Source of the DNA: Struthio camelus
Taxonomy: Eukaryota; Chordata; Aves; Struthioniformes; Struthionidae
DNA: 64,000 bases
Assembly: GCF_040807025.1 (NCBI RefSeq)
Contig: NC_090964.1
Location: 11,184,214 to 11,248,213, forward strand
Direction: 5' to 3'
Part shown: positions 36,346 through 47,168 of the stretch, one piece after another
Layout: every line of letters begins with the position of its first letter
Position numbering within the stretch: the stretch's first letter is position 1
The notes under the pieces: model-generated
What the model was told of the DNA's origin: nothing
Database searches by the model: none
What the model saw: only the letters and a program-made list of their open reading frames with translations
Translations under genes and position numbers: made by a program

Positions 36346-38039
36346 ACACCTCAAAGCAGGGGTGGAAACTCACAGCAAGGCACTGGCAGAGGCTTGGCTT
36401 CCCCGGCTGCGTCGAGCGCTGCACACGGCAGCGCTCCCTGCCCAAAACAGTTGCGTGACCGTGGATGAGTCCTCGCTTGTGCCCAGGGACGGGGTGCATC
36501 CCTCTTCCCAGGCTGCTCCTGAGCCTGCAGACAGCTCCAGCGGGAGCGTGAACTGTCCCAGCCTGGGACAGCTTGTTCCAAGGGAGCAGGAGCTTGGAAA
36601 AACCTGAGCGGGAACGGCAGTGTCCTTTGTGCATCATGCGGCTGGACCCCTGCCAAATTCCTCTGCACCCACTGCCGCTGTTAAGTGCGTCAATCATTTC
36701 TTGGCAACCCAAGTGCTGGAGAGGAGTGGAGAGGCAACGTCACACAGTTCAGCTGCTTTCATTAAAAGGTGAAAAATACATGCTGAGCATGAGCTGAGGC
36801 TGGGCTGAGCCCTCTCACCAGGAGCAGGGGCTGCCGAACCCTTCCTGCTGGGCAACAAAGCGGCAGCAGATGGACCTGAGCACGCTCGGGGCTCAGCCTG
36901 CAAAATACTTCCCAGAGCCCTGCTGCACAAGGGGAAACCTGCTGGCCCTCGCACCCACATCTCCCTTCTTGTGGAGTGACCGGTGGCGCTGAGGGGCATC
37001 TCAGGGTGCAGGGGATGCAAAGCGTTCATGCACGGCAGGGTGCCCATGCACAGTGAGGCATCCGCGCATGGCAAGGTGTCCGTGCGTGGTGAGGCGTCTG
37101 TACACAGCAAGGCACCCATGCACAGCAAGGCACCCCTGCATGGCAAGGTGTCTGTGCACGGTGAGGCACCTGTGCATGGTAAAGTGTCCATGCCCAGCAA
37201 GGCTGGCCTGGGGTGAGTGACCTGCAGTGCAGGGACATCTGCGCTCTGGACCTCTCAGCCCAGCCTCAGCTGACTTAGAAAGAAGACAGTGCTGGGCTCT
37301 CACCTCCCAGCTCCTGCAAACCGGTGTAAAGGGGCTGGGAGGGAATTGGCTCCGAGTGCTGGAGCTGAACCCGGGAAGGGCTGCGGCGCTTGGCACCTGG
37401 CCCGTGGGAGCAGCTGCACAGCAGGAGCGGTGGGCAAGCGGCAGGCCCGGTGGAGACGTGCCATCGCGCCGGGTGGCACTGGGCTCCCATGGCACGTCTG
37501 GGAGCGCTGATTCCCCTGAGCAGAGCTGGCTCTTGGGAACCCAACAGGAAAGTCCAGGTGACTCAGTGATTCCTGGCGTGCAGCACAGCCGGTGCTAGGC
37601 AAATGCAGCATGAGAGAGGAGGACAAACAGGGCAGAAACCAGCGCTGAGGAGTCCTGGCAGGGATGCACAGAGGCTGGGGAATGGGGATGTGTCCTGTGC
37701 ACACAAGGACGCTAATGCAGGTGCAGCCACTGCAGCCTGCCAAGCCTGGCTACGCACCTCCCTGCTCTACGTGCGGCAGGCGCGTCTCCTCGGGGGACAC
37801 GGCCGGGACCCATCCTCGCACCTGTCCCCATCCCGGGGCACGCCAGCAGGGCAGGGATGCAGCGCCCAGGGTGCCGAGGGCGCAGCAGGAAGCAGGGCTT
37901 GCTGAGCTGGGTGTGTTGCACGCGGGGATGCCTGTCCGGGCTCCCATGGTGTTCTCCAAACACTTTAATTACAGTGATTTATGCAGCAAAAGTGTGGGGG
38001 CGAGAGCTTGGGAAAGGCACTAGCAGGTTTGCTGCACCC
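36346..38039. other. gene-free spacer
   Basis: GC-rich, no recognised gene. Contains the 18-bp minisatellite at 37027-37200, listed separately. Numerous open frames on both strands lack domains and overlap each other. Confidence 0.5.
37027..37200. repeat. 18-bp minisatellite
   Basis: About ten degenerate copies of an 18-bp unit of the form CATGCACAGCAAGGCACC. Copies differ mostly by C/T and G/A transitions at CpG/TpG positions. In one frame the unit gives a six-residue period (HGKVSV/HSKAPM), but the frame has no other coding character. Confidence 0.9.
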
Positions 38040-38890
38040 ACTGCCGGGTGCACGGCGGCGGACGGGGGAGCGCAGGGGCGCCCAGCGAGCCCGGGTCTGG
38101 ACGGCGTCGAGGGCGGCTGCGCGCCTGCCCGCGGCGCAGGGCTGGGGTGCCGCGGTGCTCGGCCAGCGCAGCCGAGATGCGCCCCCGTCGCCAAAGAGCC
38201 GTCCTGGGGTGCTCGCCCTGGCTGCACAGGCACGCAGCTTGCGCGCCCCGCACAGACCTCCTGAGATGCACCGAAAATGCCGGGACCGCAGTGGGGACCC
38301 TCCTCCATCACAGCCCCAGAGTCGCCCTGGGCTCAGCCCGGGCCCAGCGTTGGGCCTGGCACCGGGGCGCCCGGACCCCACCGCCCCGTGCAGCCCGGCC
38401 CCGCGGCGCGGCCGGACCCCGGCGGCATGGCCAGCCCCAGCGGTGACTTGCAGGTGCCTTCACTAGAAAACACCTGGATTTTCTGTTTTCCACCAGGAAA
38501 AACAAGCAGCTGCCCAGCAGCAATGCAGTGACTACCCCGTGGCCCCTCGTTTTTACGGCACCGTTTCCTCAAGCCCCCCCAGCAGCAGCCGGCAGCGGCA
38601 GCCCTGTCCCTGTCCCCGCGCCTCGCCTCTGCCTTCCTGCCGCTTCACCCCTCTTCCCTGTTCCTGTCCCTTTTGACGCTGAAGCCTACTGACGGCTCCA
38701 GTCCCCCAGAGGCGGCCCGGCCTCGGGACAGCCAAGGGGCCCCGGGCGGCGGGCGGGGGCTGCCCAGCGCCCCGCAGCGGGAGCACGGCCGGGCACCGGG
38801 GCGTCCCACGGGGCCGGGCGCTGCACGGGGGCTCAGGCCTGGGGCAGCAGCGGGGGCCGGGCCGGGGCCGGGATGTGCGGACACCGACCA
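38040..38890. other. GC-rich CpG island
   Basis: High GC and frequent CpG without a recognisable exon. It is the first of a series of CpG-rich blocks (38.0, 39.5, 41.8 and 43.0 kb) on the 3' side of POU3F1. Confidence 0.5.
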
Positions 38891-39126
38891 TGCAGGCACC
38901 AGCCTGGGCAGGCTCTGCTGGCCGAGGGACGAGCAATCACCCGCCTGCCCAAAGTCCCCTTTACCACCGAGCTGGAGGCAAGCGGCTGAGGAGCGAGGAG
39001 CACCTCGGCTGACTGCACCGCAGCTGGGGCTGGGAGCAGGGCACGCGCCGAGCCCTGAGCAGCATCGGTGTGGCGGGCAGAGATTGCCCTGGGCTCCCAA
39101 AGCCTGTCGCATTACTGGGAACCAGA

Positions 39127-39173
39127 GCAGCGGCAGCAGCAGCAGCGGCAGCAGCAGCGGCAGCGGCAGCAGC
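39127..39173. repeat. (GCA/GCG)n triplet repeat
   Basis: About 15 tandem GCA/GCG triplets. It would encode poly-Ala, poly-Gln/Arg or poly-Ser by frame, but lies in no recognised gene. Confidence 0.9.
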
Positions 39174-39399
39174 TGGCTCAGTGCTCGGCGTGGCACTTGG
39201 GGCAGCGCCTCGGGCCGGCAGAGCTGCGGCGTTCCTGCCCCTCGGCAGCTCGTGCCCGTAGGCTGCGGCTGTGTGCAGGACGGGCTGAGGATCTGCCCGG
39301 CGCCCTGCGTGATGCCGCGGCCAGCCCTTGCTCACCCTGCGCTCGTCCTCCCAACTCAGTTGCATTGCTCACGCGTTCAGCACCGACGTCTCTGCAAAA

Positions 39400-39545
39400 G
39401 GAGGCATGCACTTCAACAACTCGGCTACTTTCTTCTTCGCTAATTAAAATCAAATTACATCTGTTGTGTACTGCATGCTTCGCAGCTAAAGCAACCCGCT
39501 TTCCCGTTCGGCTCTCTGGAGCCCTTGTCGCTGAAGCAATTTATT
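39400..39545. promoter_or_regulatory. candidate conserved non-coding element F
   Basis: A short AT-rich block between CpG islands, with CGCTAATTAAAATC near 39437, AAATTACATC near 39451 and AGCAATTTATTTAG near 39534. Homeodomain-type cores are concentrated in about 150 bp. Function is inferred. Confidence 0.4.
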
Positions 39546-40265
39546 TAGCCCGCTGGGCGGAAAGCAGTGCAGCTGCCCGCGGAGAGCTGGGGTCGGCGCC
39601 TGCAAAGGCGGGTTTCGCCCCATCTTCCCCGCGGCCCGCGCGCAGGCGCTGGCGGGAGCCCCGCTCGGCGCCGGCACCGCCAGCGGATGGCACCTCCCCA
39701 TAAATCGCCCTCTGACATCGCCACTGCGGCGCTGCCCTGGCAGTGCCGGCCCTGCGGGGCTGCCGCTGCCGCCAGCGCCGTCTGCGGGCGAACGCGGCCC
39801 CCGGCCCCCCGGGCACCCTGCAGCCCCCGCGGCCGCCAGCGCCCAGGGCCGCACCGCAGCAGCCCTGCCGGCGGCACTGCCGGGCCCCGGTCGCGCGCCC
39901 CAACGCCGGCACCGAGGCCGTCGAAAGCACCCCGGTGCATGGTGGTGGCGAGCTCCTGGGACGCCCCCGCGGCCGCGGCCGAAACCGGCGACCCGGGGCA
40001 GCGCCTGCTCTTGCCGGGCCGCACCGACGGCGCCGGCCTGCTTCGGAGCGAGCGCCCGCTTTGGCAGCGCCGAAAACAGGGAGCCCCAGGGAAGAGCGCG
40101 CCCCCGAGGTCGCGGGGAGCCGGGTTTGCGGGGCAGGGGCCGTCCCGCGCGAGCGAAACGCGGCTCGTCGGCCGCGCACGGGCAGCCCCTCGCCCCCGGG
40201 GCCGACGCAGCCTCGGAGCCGCTGCCGCGCCGACGGCAGCGCGGCGCCGCGCTGGAGACTGGCAC
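39546..40265. other. GC-rich CpG island
   Basis: Very high CpG density. Six overlapping open frames of 190-280 codons occur on the two strands, which shows they are compositional. No exon recognised. Confidence 0.55.
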
Positions 40266-40420
40266 ACCTCCAGGCTGGGGTTTCCAGGGATAATTTGCAG
40301 ATTGAATGTTAATGAACATGATTGTTGCTATCCGGGAAGGCTGCGCTGGCTTCGCGCTGCTGCCAGTTCTACGTCTTGACTGCTCTGGGTTTTTTTTAAT
40401 AGCAAACAGGGCTGGTCCAG
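40266..40420. promoter_or_regulatory. candidate conserved non-coding element G
   Basis: AT-rich block starting abruptly at the island edge. GGATAATTTGCAGATTG, GTTAATGAACATG and GATTGTTGC (a SOX-like core) lie within 60 bp. No coding content. Function is inferred. Confidence 0.4.
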
Positions 40421-40697
40421 CTCAGCTGATGGTTGGGGTCCTTTCGCTCGAGAGCCGCTGGAGGGAGGCACAAGGCAAAGGGGAGCGTGGCCCTGTCCCG
40501 TCCGCCGCGCTGCCTCCCCGCGCTCCGGGCTGCAGCTCCAAGGTTTCCCAGCGCCTTGGGGCTGGCGGCGCCGGGGCCGGGCCCCGGGTCAGAGCTGCCG
40601 CCCGGCGTCGCTGGCAGGAGCCTTTCTGTGTGAGCAGCCACCGGCGGGCGGCAGCGCCTCTGAGAGCCAGCGCCTTTCACAGAGCCACCGCCACCCC

Positions 40698-40822
40698 GTC
40701 CCCACCATCCCAGTCCCCATCCCCAGCGGAGGTCTCACCCCGTCCCTGTCCCCGTCCCCGCAGCAGGGTCTCGTCCCCACCATCCCAGTCCCCATCCCCA
40801 GCGGAGGTCTCACCCCGTCCTC
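40698..40822. repeat. 75-bp tandem duplication
   Basis: A 48-bp block starting GTCCCCACCATCCCAGTCCC at 40698 recurs without change at 40773, a period of 75 bp. The surrounding DNA is CCCCGTCC-rich low complexity. Confidence 0.9.
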
Positions 40823-40929
40823 GTCCCTGTCCCCGACCCCACGGGAGGGTCTTGCCCGGCGCCCACGACCGGCCGTGGTTGGTGCGGCGCTGCGGCAAGC
40901 GACGCGCTGCGCGCCTGGGGACAGCTAAA

Positions 40930-41110
40930 GGGTAGCGCTGCCATTAGTTTAAGCAGAGGTTAAAGGTGATCAATAACGAGGGTTTCATGCCCAATTGATC
41001 ACCCCTTGCTATTTATTTCTGGCTTTTGCTTTCCATCCCCTGGTGCTTTTAGCAATAGTAATTAAAGACCGAACAAGTGTTTGCTGGGCAGAATACCAAA
41101 CGCTCTGGAT
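40930..41110. promoter_or_regulatory. candidate conserved non-coding element H
   Basis: AT-rich block between GC-rich stretches: GCCATTAGTTTAAGC near 40941, a perfect 10-bp inverted repeat at 40965-41003, CTATTTATTTC near 41010, and AGTAATTAAAGACC near 41057. Its motif style matches the other candidate elements. Function is inferred. Confidence 0.45.
40965..41003. repeat. 10-bp perfect inverted repeat
   Basis: GGTGATCAAT (40965-40974) is exactly mirrored by ATTGATCACC (40994-41003), with 19 bp between the arms. Each arm contains the palindrome TGATCA. Confidence 0.9.
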
Positions 41111-41339
41111 ATCGATTCAGGGCCCCCTGACGACGCCGACCCGACTCCAGCAGGGCCGGGGCTGGCCGAGCCGCTGCTCTTCCTGCCCCAGCTAACAGGG
41201 GCCGGTGTTGGGTTTTGCACTTCTGGCAATGTGGCCATTTTCCGGGCTGCAGCGGACGGTGTCACCGGCTGCACCTTCGCCAGGGGACGGGAGGACACGA
41301 CTGCAGCTCCCGCAGGGACCTGGCCAGTGCAGTACAACA

Positions 41340-41555
41340 TGGCGCGGCAACAGCACAACTGTACAACAGCACAACAGCACAGCACGGCACGGCACAGCGC
41401 GGCACGATGACGCAGCACAGCACGGCGCGGTGCAGCATGGCATGGCATTGCACGGCACAGCGCGGCACGGCACGGCACGGCACGGCCTGGCACAGCACAG
41501 TGCAGCACGGCGCGGCGCAGCATGGTGTGGCACAGCACGGCAGAGCACAGCACAA
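41340..41555. repeat. (GGCAC)n pentanucleotide array
   Basis: About 200 bp of degenerate GGCAC/AGCAC units. The purest stretch is near 41462-41492 (CGGCACGGCACGGCACGGCA). Variation is mostly transitions at CpG. The open frames through it (Cys/Ala/Val or His/Gly/Thr repeats) are artefacts. Confidence 0.9.
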
Positions 41556-41669
41556 GCCCCCGCGCGGCCCCGCGGCGCCAGGTATCGCTCTCCCGTGGCA
41601 GCAGAGGCACCCGCCACCGAGGGCCTGCCCCAGCCTCCTGCAGGCGGAAGGGGCGAGCGCTGCAAAGTG

Positions 41670-41770
41670 GGATTCAAATGGTTTTACATCCTCATTTGTA
41701 AACAAAAATTGGATGTTGCTATTGAGAGTAAATGAAGCAATTTTAGGAAACCAAAGAGCTAAGAGTCCTC
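41670..41770. promoter_or_regulatory. candidate element I with forkhead site
   Basis: AT-rich 100-bp block containing a consensus forkhead core TGTAAACA at 41697-41704, adjacent to AAAATTGG and followed by GCAATTTTAGG. It is bounded on both sides by CpG-rich DNA. Function is inferred. Confidence 0.4.
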
Positions 41771-41799
41771 CACGCAGCAGCACATGGGCTCTGTGCCGC

Positions 41800-42400
41800 A
41801 ACCGTTTCCCGACTGAGCTGGGACGAGCCCTGATCTGCGCGCCAGCGCTGCAGCCGCCCGCTGCTTTTCCCTCGCCCACGTTTGCTCGGGTGCAGCGTCC
41901 GTCGCGCGGACGTTTCCCTGACGAGCCAGCGGCTCGGCGACGCGCTCGCTTCCGCCTCCAGCTCCGCGCTTGGAGGAAAAAGAGAAAACCGTGCCGTGGG
42001 GACGCGCAGCCGGAGCTATGCGGTCGAGGCTTTCCCGGCGCTCCCGGGCCCCTTGCGGTTTCGCACCCCTGCAGGCCCTGCCAGGCCCCTCCTGGCCGCA
42101 GCAGGCAGGGGGCACCGGCGGCAGCGGGGCCGGCGCCTCGTCCCCATGCTCCCGCCCGAGGCCGAATGCGGTTAAAGCCGCCCCGGCTCCTGGAGCCCGG
42201 GGGGACGCGAGCCAGCCGGGAGCTGGAGACAGCGCTCGGCCGCGCGGCGCCCCAGGACGGACGGGCGGACGGGCGGACGGACGGGCAGAGGGAGGGAGGC
42301 CGCCCCGCGGCGCCAGCGTCCTCCGAGCCCCCCGCGGCTGCAGCGGGGCCGGGAAACCCTGGGAAAGCGGCTGGCGGGACCCAGCGCAGAGACCTGCTGT
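41800..42400. other. GC-rich CpG island with (GGAC)n tract
   Basis: CpG-rich, no exon recognised. A (CGGA/CGGG)n tract of about eight tetramers lies at 42255-42286. A 430-codon minus-strand frame covering 41262-42554 includes the pentanucleotide array and is not a gene. Confidence 0.55.
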
Positions 42401-42459
42401 CGCCCAGGAACTCTCCTGGGGGTGGGGGAAGGAGGAGAAAAACGTTGCTCACCGATCTC

Positions 42460-42880
42460 GAGAAAACTAATGGGAGATCTCTGAACAAAATCCAGGAGTC
42501 TTGATTTTGAGGGAAATCTCCATTGCTGTAGTTAATCTGCTCCCTCTGCCCCATGACTAAAGTTTTTTTGCTGCTGATGCCTGTTGATTTATTTGCAAAG
42601 CCATCACCTATTTTGTCTGCATCCTTGTTCAGCTTTGATAGACATGATTGTGAAAAAGTTTTTCCAATTTAAAATTGTGTGCATGCATATACATATATAT
42701 ATAAATATATATATAAAATAGATAAATAAAACAAAACCTTGTAATGCAATGGTCTGACTCTTTTAAACTCATTTTGTAAATGACTGCAAACGATGTAAAC
42801 ATGTAAATCTCTCTTACTTCCCGAAGTTTTGGCTAGCCGATAATTTAAATCCGAGCATCACCTCGGAGCTGCGCCTCCTC
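42460..42880. promoter_or_regulatory. candidate conserved non-coding element J
   Basis: The largest AT-rich block close to the POU3F1 3' end. It holds GTAGTTAATC, TTGATTTATTTGC, a TA-rich microsatellite (42681-42718), TAATGCAATGG, GATGTAAACATG (forkhead-like, near 42794) and GATAATTTAAATCC near 42838. No coding content. Function is inferred. Confidence 0.45.
42681..42718. repeat. (TA)n-rich microsatellite
   Basis: Interrupted TA/CATA dinucleotide tract of about 38 bp. Confidence 0.85.
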
Positions 42881-43009
42881 CAGGGTGAGCCAGAAGCACT
42901 AACACACACTGAACTCGAGGGAATGAAAAACCACAGGCCAAATTTCCACAGGGGGGAAAAAAACCCACAAAGAACTGAAAAAACACCCATTGGCTTTCTT
43001 ACGCCCTGT

Positions 43010-44420
43010 GTCAAGTCCCCGGCAAGGAGCTGGCGCGGGCACCGGCGCCCGCACAGGGAGCTCCACGTGCTCCTCGTCCGCCCATCCGAGGTGCCCAAAG
43101 CCAAACCGGACACGTTACGAGAGAGCTGCTGCTGGTCGCAGCCCGTTCCAGCGCGGAGCAGCTGCCGCCGGGCTCCGGGAAGGGCCGGGCGCGGTGACGG
43201 CAGTGGTCGCTCCTGGGGCCGCACCGTCTCCCCTGCTCCAAACGCTCCAGCCGTGAGGTGCTCCGGGGGGTTATTCAGGCACCGACAGCTTCTCCGCTGC
43301 AGCAAGCGCTCCCGGCGGCATTCGAGCCAGGGCAGCCCGCGCCGCAGAGAGGCTCACAAGAAATAACACCCGTTTTGATTGGCACCAAAAATAATGTGAT
43401 GTCAAGGACCAGGCGCCATTCACCAGGTCTGAGTTACCGTGCGCATCACGCCTCGCGTACAGCATCGTGCGCTTTAATGCCGCCTTCGCAGCTCGAACCT
43501 CCCAGCCCTGGCGTGACCGGTTGCGCGAAGGAGCCAGGTCCTGTTGGCCCTGATTGAAACCTGCGGGAACTTCCGCGGGCAGAGCTGGTGCAGGAGCAGC
43601 TGGGCCGGCACCGGCACCGCACCGAAACGCGCCAAGCAGACGGTGCCCGGGTCTCTGCTGGCAGGAGGGAGCAGGGATGGGCCGAGCCGGGCAGCAGCTT
43701 CCGGGGGAGCACGGACGCTCCGGACGTGCAGGAGGGGCGATGGCGGCACTGCTGCGGCCGGCGGGCAGCTCGCTCTGCCGCCGCTCCTCGGGACCGGGCT
43801 GCAGCCAGCGGGACGGACCCCATCGTGCCACAGCGCCCGGCGGTTGCCCGCTCCCTGCTCCCGCGGCGGGCGGCAGCGATATTCCCAGATAAGAAATGTG
43901 GGAAGCGAGTTCGACGCTGGAACACCACAACCTTTTCCTAAGCACACAGGGAAACTGAGCAGCAACCCTCCGCCTTTCACCTTATTAAAAATAAAAGCAA
44001 AAAATGCACAGTGTGCTAGTGAATACTGTCTGCCTCACAGAAAAGAGCAATTCCCTAAAATTGCAGGTAGCCAACGGCCAAGGCAGCGGCAGCCCTGGGG
44101 AAGGGCCCCGCGTGTCGCCGTGCCGTGGACCAGGCGCGGTGCAGCCCTCGTGCCCTGGCACGCCACGGCAGCGACGCCGTCCCCCGTCCCCGGGCTCCTG
44201 CGCCGCCAGCCCAGCTCGTCCCAACGGTCTGAAACGGGCCCCAGGCGCCACCTGCCCGGCGCCAGCACCGCGGCCGCCGCGACGCCAGCAGCGGGGCAAG
44301 CGCAGCCCGAGCCCCGCGCGGAGCCACGCGCCCCGAGCGCCGCCGAGGCCGGACGCTGCCCGGAGCCCCCTCGGCGCCCCCTCGGCGCCCCGCAGCTCCT
44401 CTCCCTTTCCTCACCTGCGC
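43010..44420. other. GC-rich CpG islands around a short AT-richer segment
   Basis: Two CpG-rich blocks (about 43010-43350 and 43480-44420) flank a segment at 43360-43440 with CCCGTTTTGATTGGCACC and AAAAATAATGTGATG. Overlapping frames on both strands are compositional. No exon is recognised. Confidence 0.45.
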
Positions 44421-44559
44421 ATCTCGGTTTGAGTAGGCGACTACCTGTTTCGCCTGTGCATTGCTAAACAGCTGCTCACACCTCCACTTTTCTCCAGCGC
44501 ACAACCGCCCTGCTCCCACCGCTGCGTGCTTCGCTCCAGGCACCAGCAGGAGCTCAGAC

Positions 44560-46460
44560 TTTCACTTTAGCGAGAAACAAAAAAAAAGCATCTCCCCCCA
44601 GTAACTGCTATTTAGTCCTTGACCAAGAAAATTAACAAGTTTTAAGCGCGGCAAGCCTCAGGGGCATTTGATTTTTAGGAAGGCTGAGTGCCGTGGCACT
44701 GCAGAAACAGAACTCCTTTTATTTCTGCTGCCCAACAGCACGAACGAGCTAATGCAGCAGGGCTGCCGGTGCCTCATACAATCTGACAAACCGAGCAAGC
44801 GAGGGTGCTCGTCCTCCCCGCGCTCCCGGCACATCTCATCCATTACGCCAACGCAATGTGAAAACTGACCCTTCCCGTCTGAGCATCATGTAATACTTTT
44901 TGCCAGCCAGGTTAGTTCAGGAAGAAAAGAGGCTACTGCAATCACTCCCAGTACAGAAAAGCAGTACAGTTAATCATCAGATGCAAACAAGAGTGTTTTT
45001 GTTTTTAAAGACACTTGTTTGCTTCTAATTGTTTTTTTTCTTCCCTTAATGCCTCATTATCACCCAGAGATTCTTAAGAAAAGGCTGCTGAATTACAGCA
45101 TTACCAAACATTAAATGCAGCGATATGTGCGTGAAACATACAGAAAAGCATACAAAAGCTAAGGAAAAATTTGAAGTTGAAAATAACGTGAGTGCTTTCA
45201 TGCTGTATTTGACTCAAACCCTTGTTTCCACTAATTTATAATCATGCATTTTTTTCTTTTTTTTTAAACAGGAGTACATCACCTAAGCTACCACATATGC
45301 TCAGCAAGTTGGAAATGAGTAAATATTCAGCAAATACAACAAAACTTTTGGAATTCAAGATCCCTACAGTTGTCCTATAATTCTGTGCTTTTCTGTAAAC
45401 CCTCAGTCCTATTAACAAAAAAAGAAAAGAAGCCGAGTTTGTATCAAAAGCTGACAAAACATGCAATTCACATTGAATCCTTGAAGGTTTCCTTAGCATT
45501 CAGAGTGCAATAAGAAAGTTATTAATGCATTAATTTGCAGTATCTGCCAGCTGATTTGTACTGCAAGACAAACTATTTCCTTACATACTTATGAGCAAAT
45601 ACAGTATTTAATGGAGTAACTGTTCAAAGTGACTTTTTATTTTAAAATCTCAAAAACAGCTCACTAGAATTTTGAATGAGAACTAATACTTTTGTATTAG
45701 CTGATGTACAATAGCTACATTTTAGAAGACATGGAAAATGCAATAATTTATAGCATGATCTATTGCAAATGCACTGTTGTTTAGGCAAACGTCTCACACA
45801 CATCCCCCAAAGGCGCAATACAAAAAAAGAAAAAATCAAAATTGCGGTAAAATAGAAGAATTTTCATGTGTGAATTTTCAAGTGTAAACTCTCTCTCTCT
45901 CTATATTTTTACATATCAAATATATCTGAATCCATATGAAAGATGAAGGGTTATCACCAAAAATTCCCTTTTAAACCTGCTGTTTATATATATTTTATAT
46001 ATATATATCGCAATATATAAGTTGTACCAAGGTTCAAGTAAGGAAATTAGCAAATGCCAGATGCCCGAGACCACAGGTGAGTTCTCTGCCAAATAAGAAG
46101 AACCACCTAGCGCTTCATCACTGTGTTCAGTTAAGCAGCACTAGCCCAAGAGCTCCACGTAGGCACATGTTTCAGAAGTTCTCCCAATACATAGAATATT
46201 GCAAGAATCAAAGGATCTGCAAAGGAAAAAAGAATCCACGCATGTGACTTCCGCTGCCATTCGCTGAAAGACAAGAGGCTTAAGAAGAGGTACAATTTGA
46301 TGCTTCTAGAAATAGAGAATGCAATATTTAAGCTTTCAGTCTTTCGTGGCATAACCACAAAACGTTAGGGCATGATACCCTGAAAGGGAAAACTGGCGAC
46401 ATCAGAGAACAGGAGAGGACGTGCGAGTGCCCGGAGGAGCCTTCTTGGCTGCGCTGCTGC
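44560..46460. other. AT-rich interval downstream of POU3F1
   Basis: About 1.9 kb of AT-rich, gene-free DNA with TCTAATTGTT near 45025, TTAATGCCTC, TTATTAATGCATTAATTTGC near 45517, a short CT tract (45889-45902) and a TA tract (45983-46020). It may hold regulatory elements or, if transcription reads through a weak site, distal POU3F1 3' UTR. I cannot separate these from sequence alone. Confidence 0.4.
45983..46020. repeat. (TA)n-rich microsatellite
   Basis: Interrupted TA tract of about 38 bp, close to the short (CT)n tract at 45889-45902. Confidence 0.85.
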
Positions 46461-46463
46461 ACA

Positions 46464-46469
46464 TTTATT
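46464..46469 (-). terminator. POU3F1: candidate distal POU3F1 poly(A) signal
   Basis: TTTATT on the plus strand reads AATAAA on the minus strand, about 940 bp past the POU3F1 stop. The only earlier candidate is a weak AGTAAA variant (plus-strand TTTACT at 46933-46938) in an AT-rich block. Which is used is not decidable here. Confidence 0.4.
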
Positions 46470-46675
46470 GTTAGATTCGGTGATATACTGAAAAAAAGTT
46501 ACGCGTGGACTGTTTCCAGCTCACAGCAGTGAGCTACCGCCACCAGCACCGCGAATGGAGGGCTACGGCGCTGCAGCAAGGCGAGTCACTTTTAAAACCG
46601 TTTTCGCCAATTTACGCGTGTGCGGACAGAACACCAGCGCACAAGCCCGACGAGCAAGTTTCCCAAAAGTGCAAT

Positions 46676-46699
46676 GGGGAGGGGGGGGCGGGGGGAGGG
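46676..46699. other. G-run, potential G-quadruplex
   Basis: Four G runs (4, 8, 6 and 3 G) separated by single bases A, C and A satisfy a G-quadruplex pattern on the plus strand. The POU3F1 transcript strand is C-rich here. Confidence 0.7.
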
Positions 46700-47168
46700 A
46701 AAAGTAAGTACCGGGGAGCCGCGCTCGTGCCCGGAGCGGCTGGAGCGGTGCCGGGACACCGCGGGGAAGGTCCGGCGGCTCCGCGACCGCTGCCGGCGGG
46801 ACCGGGGGCCGCGCAGCCCCGACGGCGGCTCCGGGCTCGTCCAGCCCGGCCCGCTCCCGGCAGGGCGCCGCAGCCCGCAAAGACCACACGAGACCGGTTC
46901 CTGGGTAAATGGTTTATGTAAGTAATAAAATATTTACTATAACATAAATAGAAACGTACCCTCGCAGTCTACAGTGGTTTTTTTTTTTTTTGCAATAAAG
47001 ATACAAACAAAAACCGAAACCAAAGGGGAGGAACCGAACCGAACCTACCAACGGGAGGGCGAGAGCTCCGCGCACGGTTAGCAAATAAATAGAAACGGGC
47101 CGGGAGGAAAATCGCGGCGTGTCGTCCGGGCGAGCCCGCGGGCCCCGGGGCCGGGCGCCGCGAGGGAC

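Noticed and set aside
39486-40379. Six overlapping frames of 190-280 codons
   Set aside because: Simultaneous openness on both strands and in several frames is expected from CpG-island composition; none resembles a known protein.
41215-42554. Open frames of about 430 codons on both strands
   Set aside because: Both run through the GGCAC pentanucleotide array and a CpG island; the peptides are repeat-derived and the two strands overlap almost completely.
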